A DNA stretch of 6,873 bases, from assembly GCA_028872975.1 (NCBI GenBank), contig JAGWNV010000141.1, forward strand, positions 1 to 6,873, written 5' to 3'. This document shows, piece after piece, positions 4,808 to 6,873 of this stretch. How positions within the stretch are numbered: position 1 is the stretch's first letter; the number at the start of each line of letters is the position of its first letter. Position numbers and translations under genes: made by a program. The notes below the pieces were generated by a model that was given only the letters and a program-made list of their open reading frames with translations, had not been told where the DNA came from and searched no databases. Source of the stretch: Acidobacteriota bacterium. Its GTDB lineage: Bacteria; Actinomycetota; Acidimicrobiia; Acidimicrobiales; UBA8190.

Positions 4808-6873
4808 GTGAGCGACGTGCGCAGCGTGCTCATCACCCAGTGCCTGCAGCGGGACTTCGTGGATCCCATCGGGCCGCACGACCCGCTGCCCAACCTCCTC
4901 CACGTCGGCCACGCCGAGTCGACCCGGCTGCTCGGGCCGTTCCCTTCCACCGGTCCGCTCGCCCAGCTCGTCGACTGGGCCCGGAGCCTGCCCGAGGACG
5001 AGATCGACGTCGTCCACATCCGCGACTGGCACGACCCCGCCGACCCTTCCCAACGCGAGCATCTCGAGCGGTTCGGGGCCCACTGTGTCAAGGGCTCACG
5101 CGGCGCCAGGCTCGTGCTCGGGATGGACGACGCCACCACGAGGGGGGCGAACGAGCATCTCGTCGATTCGCTCACCTTGAACGACCTGGAGGGGACCGAT
5201 CTGGCCGCCCTCCTCGAGAGGATCGCCGGCGCCGACGGCACGGCGTCGCTCCGTGTCGGCGTGGTCGGCGTGTGGACCGAGGCCAAGGTGAGCTTCCTCC
5301 TCTACGACCTGAAGACACGCCTGGGGATCGACGACCTCGCCACGTGCAGCGCCCTCACGGCGAGCGCCTCGCGGGTCCAGCACTTCAACGCCCTCTCCCA
5401 GCTCGAGAAGATCCTCGGGGTGCGATGCTTCGAGTCCCTGGCGGACTTCGTCGACTGGCTGCGCCCGGGGAGCGAGCTCCAGCTGCCCCCCCATCCCCGC
5501 GGCTTCGAGCCCCGCATCGACGCCGGCGCCACGCAGGGCGGGATCGACCCGGACGACCGGGCCATCGTCGCCCACCTCTTCCGGGACAGCACCGACGTGG
5601 ACCTCGAGCCGCTGACGGGCGGCTACTCCGGCTGCCTCGTGTGGCGGGCGACCAGCGAGGACGCCCTCGGCCACCGCCAGGCCCCGTCCGTCGTGAAGGT
5701 CGGTCCCAACCGCACCATCGCCCAGGAGCGGGTCTCCTTCGAGCGGGTCGAGGCCGTGCTCGGCAACAACGCCCCTCGCATCCAGGGCTACGTCGACCTC
5801 GGCGACAGGGCCGGCGTCAAGTACTCCTACGCGGCGATGGGCCAGGGCGGGGTCCGGACGCTGCAGGAGATGTTCCGGGCCGACCTCCCGACCCGCCGCC
5901 TCGTCGGCCTCGTCCGCGAGGTGTTCGAGCAGGTGCTCGGGCCTCTCTACGCCGCCGCGCAGTTCGAGCGGATGCCGCTGCTCGAGCACTACGGGTTCTC
6001 GCCGGCCCTGGCGGAGGGGGTGCGGCGCGCCGTGGACGCCCTGGGCTTCGGCGACCGGCCGGTGATCGAGTTCCCGGGCGGCCTCACGCTGCCGAGTGTG
6101 TGCGGCTTCTACGAGGGCTTCCTCGGCCGCCACCGGGTCCCGGCCCACGACTACCACTACGTGGCCTACGTCCACGGCGACCTGAACCCCGCCAATGTCC
6201 TGGTCGACGCCCACGAGAACGTCTGGGTGATCGACTACTCCCACGCCGGTCCCGGCCACGTCCTGAAGGACCTCGCCAAGTTCGAGAACGACCTGCTCTA
6301 CCTCCTCACGCCGGTGGAGGGACCGGAGGAGCTGCGCCAGGCGATCGCCATCACCACCGCCCTCCGGGCCGTCGCCGACCTGCGAGCCCCGCTGCCCGAG
6401 GCGGTCGACGGGGTGCACTCGCCCCAGCTGGTGCGAGCATGGGAGGTCCTCCGGGTGCTCCGCCGCACCGTCGGCGACCTCTGCCACGAGGACCGCCACC
6501 CGATCCAGCTCCAGGTGGCCCTGCTCCGCTACGCCGCCCACACCCTCGGCTTCCCCGAGGCGTCCCCCGGGCAGAAGCAGTGGGCGCTGGCGTCGGCGTG
6601 CTCGCACGCCGAGCAGATCGTGGTCACGGCCGACGCCGAAGCCAGGCTCCGGGTCGACTGGGTCCTCACCGACCTGCTCGGTTCCGGCCGGCTGGGGTTG
6701 ACGCTGTGTCCCGGGCGTCGCGACCGCGGCCGGGATCTCGGAGAGGACCTGGGCCGGCTCGTGGCCGACGGTGTCGACCGCCTCCTGTGCCTGCTCACCG
6801 ACTCCGAGCTGGCCTGGGCCGGTGTGGCCTCCCTGGGGACCGAGGCCGAGGCGGCTGGCATCGAGTACCGACG
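4808..6873 (+). CDS. Partial fusion protein: degenerate isochorismatase-like domain, kinase/APH-fold domain, start of a dual-specificity phosphatase
   Basis: This frame opens at GTG 4808 and has no stop before the window ends: 688 codons, 3' end missing. Residues 1-220 are isochorismatase/cysteine-hydrolase-like: LITQCLQRDFVDP with the catalytic-type D16, VVHIRDWHDP 68-77 and HCVKGSRGARL 92-102. The usual active-site Cys block reads GVWTEAKV 154-161, with Lys160 in the Cys place, and the catalytic Lys is not evident, so this part is probably not a hydrolase. Residues 265-600 are a kinase/phosphotransferase-fold domain: Gly-rich GGYSG 271-275, VVKVG with K297, catalytic HGDLNPANVLV 456-466 (D458, N463) and IDY with D476. 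It may match the Pfam family called ternary complex associated domain 9, but that is from memory. From about 610 it aligns with CDKN3/KAP-type phosphatases (RLGLTLCPGRRD, GVDRLLCLLTDSEL); the HCx5R site would lie beyond the edge. The start has a weak ribosome site; GTGs at 4817 and 4826 are alternatives. No gene symbol is justified. Confidence 0.88.
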   Translation, partial: MSDVRSVLITQCLQRDFVDPIGPHDPLPNLLHVGHAESTRLLGPFPSTGPLAQLVDWARSLPEDEIDVVHIRDWHDPADPSQREHLERFGAHCVKGSRGARLVLGMDDATTRGANEHLVDSLTLNDLEGTDLAALLERIAGADGTASLRVGVVGVWTEAKVSFLLYDLKTRLGIDDLATCSALTASASRVQHFNALSQLEKILGVRCFESLADFVDWLRPGSELQLPPHPRGFEPRIDAGATQGGIDPDDRAIVAHLFRDSTDVDLEPLTGGYSGCLVWRATSEDALGHRQAPSVVKVGPNRTIAQERVSFERVEAVLGNNAPRIQGYVDLGDRAGVKYSYAAMGQGGVRTLQEMFRADLPTRRLVGLVREVFEQVLGPLYAAAQFERMPLLEHYGFSPALAEGVRRAVDALGFGDRPVIEFPGGLTLPSVCGFYEGFLGRHRVPAHDYHYVAYVHGDLNPANVLVDAHENVWVIDYSHAGPGHVLKDLAKFENDLLYLLTPVEGPEELRQAIAITTALRAVADLRAPLPEAVDGVHSPQLVRAWEVLRVLRRTVGDLCHEDRHPIQLQVALLRYAAHTLGFPEASPGQKQWALASACSHAEQIVVTADAEARLRVDWVLTDLLGSGRLGLTLCPGRRDRGRDLGEDLGRLVADGVDRLLCLLTDSELAWAGVASLGTEAEAAGIEYR

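Noticed and set aside
3244..5286. Antisense open frame of 680 codons across the end of the STAND gene and the start of the fusion gene
   Set aside because: It overlaps two real genes on the + strand, has no domain signature and shows the residue bias of a shadow frame.
5096..6607. Antisense open frame of 503 codons opposite the fusion gene
   Set aside because: The + strand frame here carries isochorismatase and kinase motifs (HCVKGS, HGDLNPANVLV). The antisense product is only a repetitive G/V/E/H/R-rich shadow.

Overview
The window is high-GC DNA, with G or C in almost every third codon position, and most resembles an actinomycetote chromosome. A lineage such as Acidimicrobiia is possible, but I cannot place it from sequence alone. 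Everything I can support lies on the + strand and is tightly packed: two tRNA genes, two complete protein genes and a third gene cut by the right edge.

Positions 1-200 carry tRNA-Asp(GTC) and tRNA-Phe(GAA), neither with an encoded CCA. A 25-base spacer holding a perfect small hairpin separates them. Only 21 bases separate the tRNA-Phe from typA/bipA (201-2042), a complete ribosome-associated translational GTPase, so typA is probably cotranscribed with the tRNAs and its mRNA 5' end made by tRNA processing. This is the housekeeping part.

After a GC-rich gap of 145 bases come two genes only 22 bases apart, probably an operon. The first (about 2188-4785) is a STAND-type signalling ATPase: an N-terminal DUF4062 domain, an AAA/NB-ARC-like ATPase with intact Walker A and B motifs, a winged-helix region and a long helical-repeat C-terminus. 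The second starts at a GTG at 4808 and stays open to the end of the window (688 codons). It is a three-part fusion: an isochorismatase-fold domain that has lost its catalytic cysteine; a kinase/aminoglycoside-phosphotransferase-fold domain with its key residues intact; and the start of a dual-specificity phosphatase resembling CDKN3/KAP, whose active site lies beyond the window.

The pair looks like a regulatory or biological-conflict module in which a STAND switch protein sits beside a bifunctional kinase-phosphatase with a probable ligand-binding pseudoenzyme at its N-terminus. The domain calls are supported by visible motifs. The joint function is inference.
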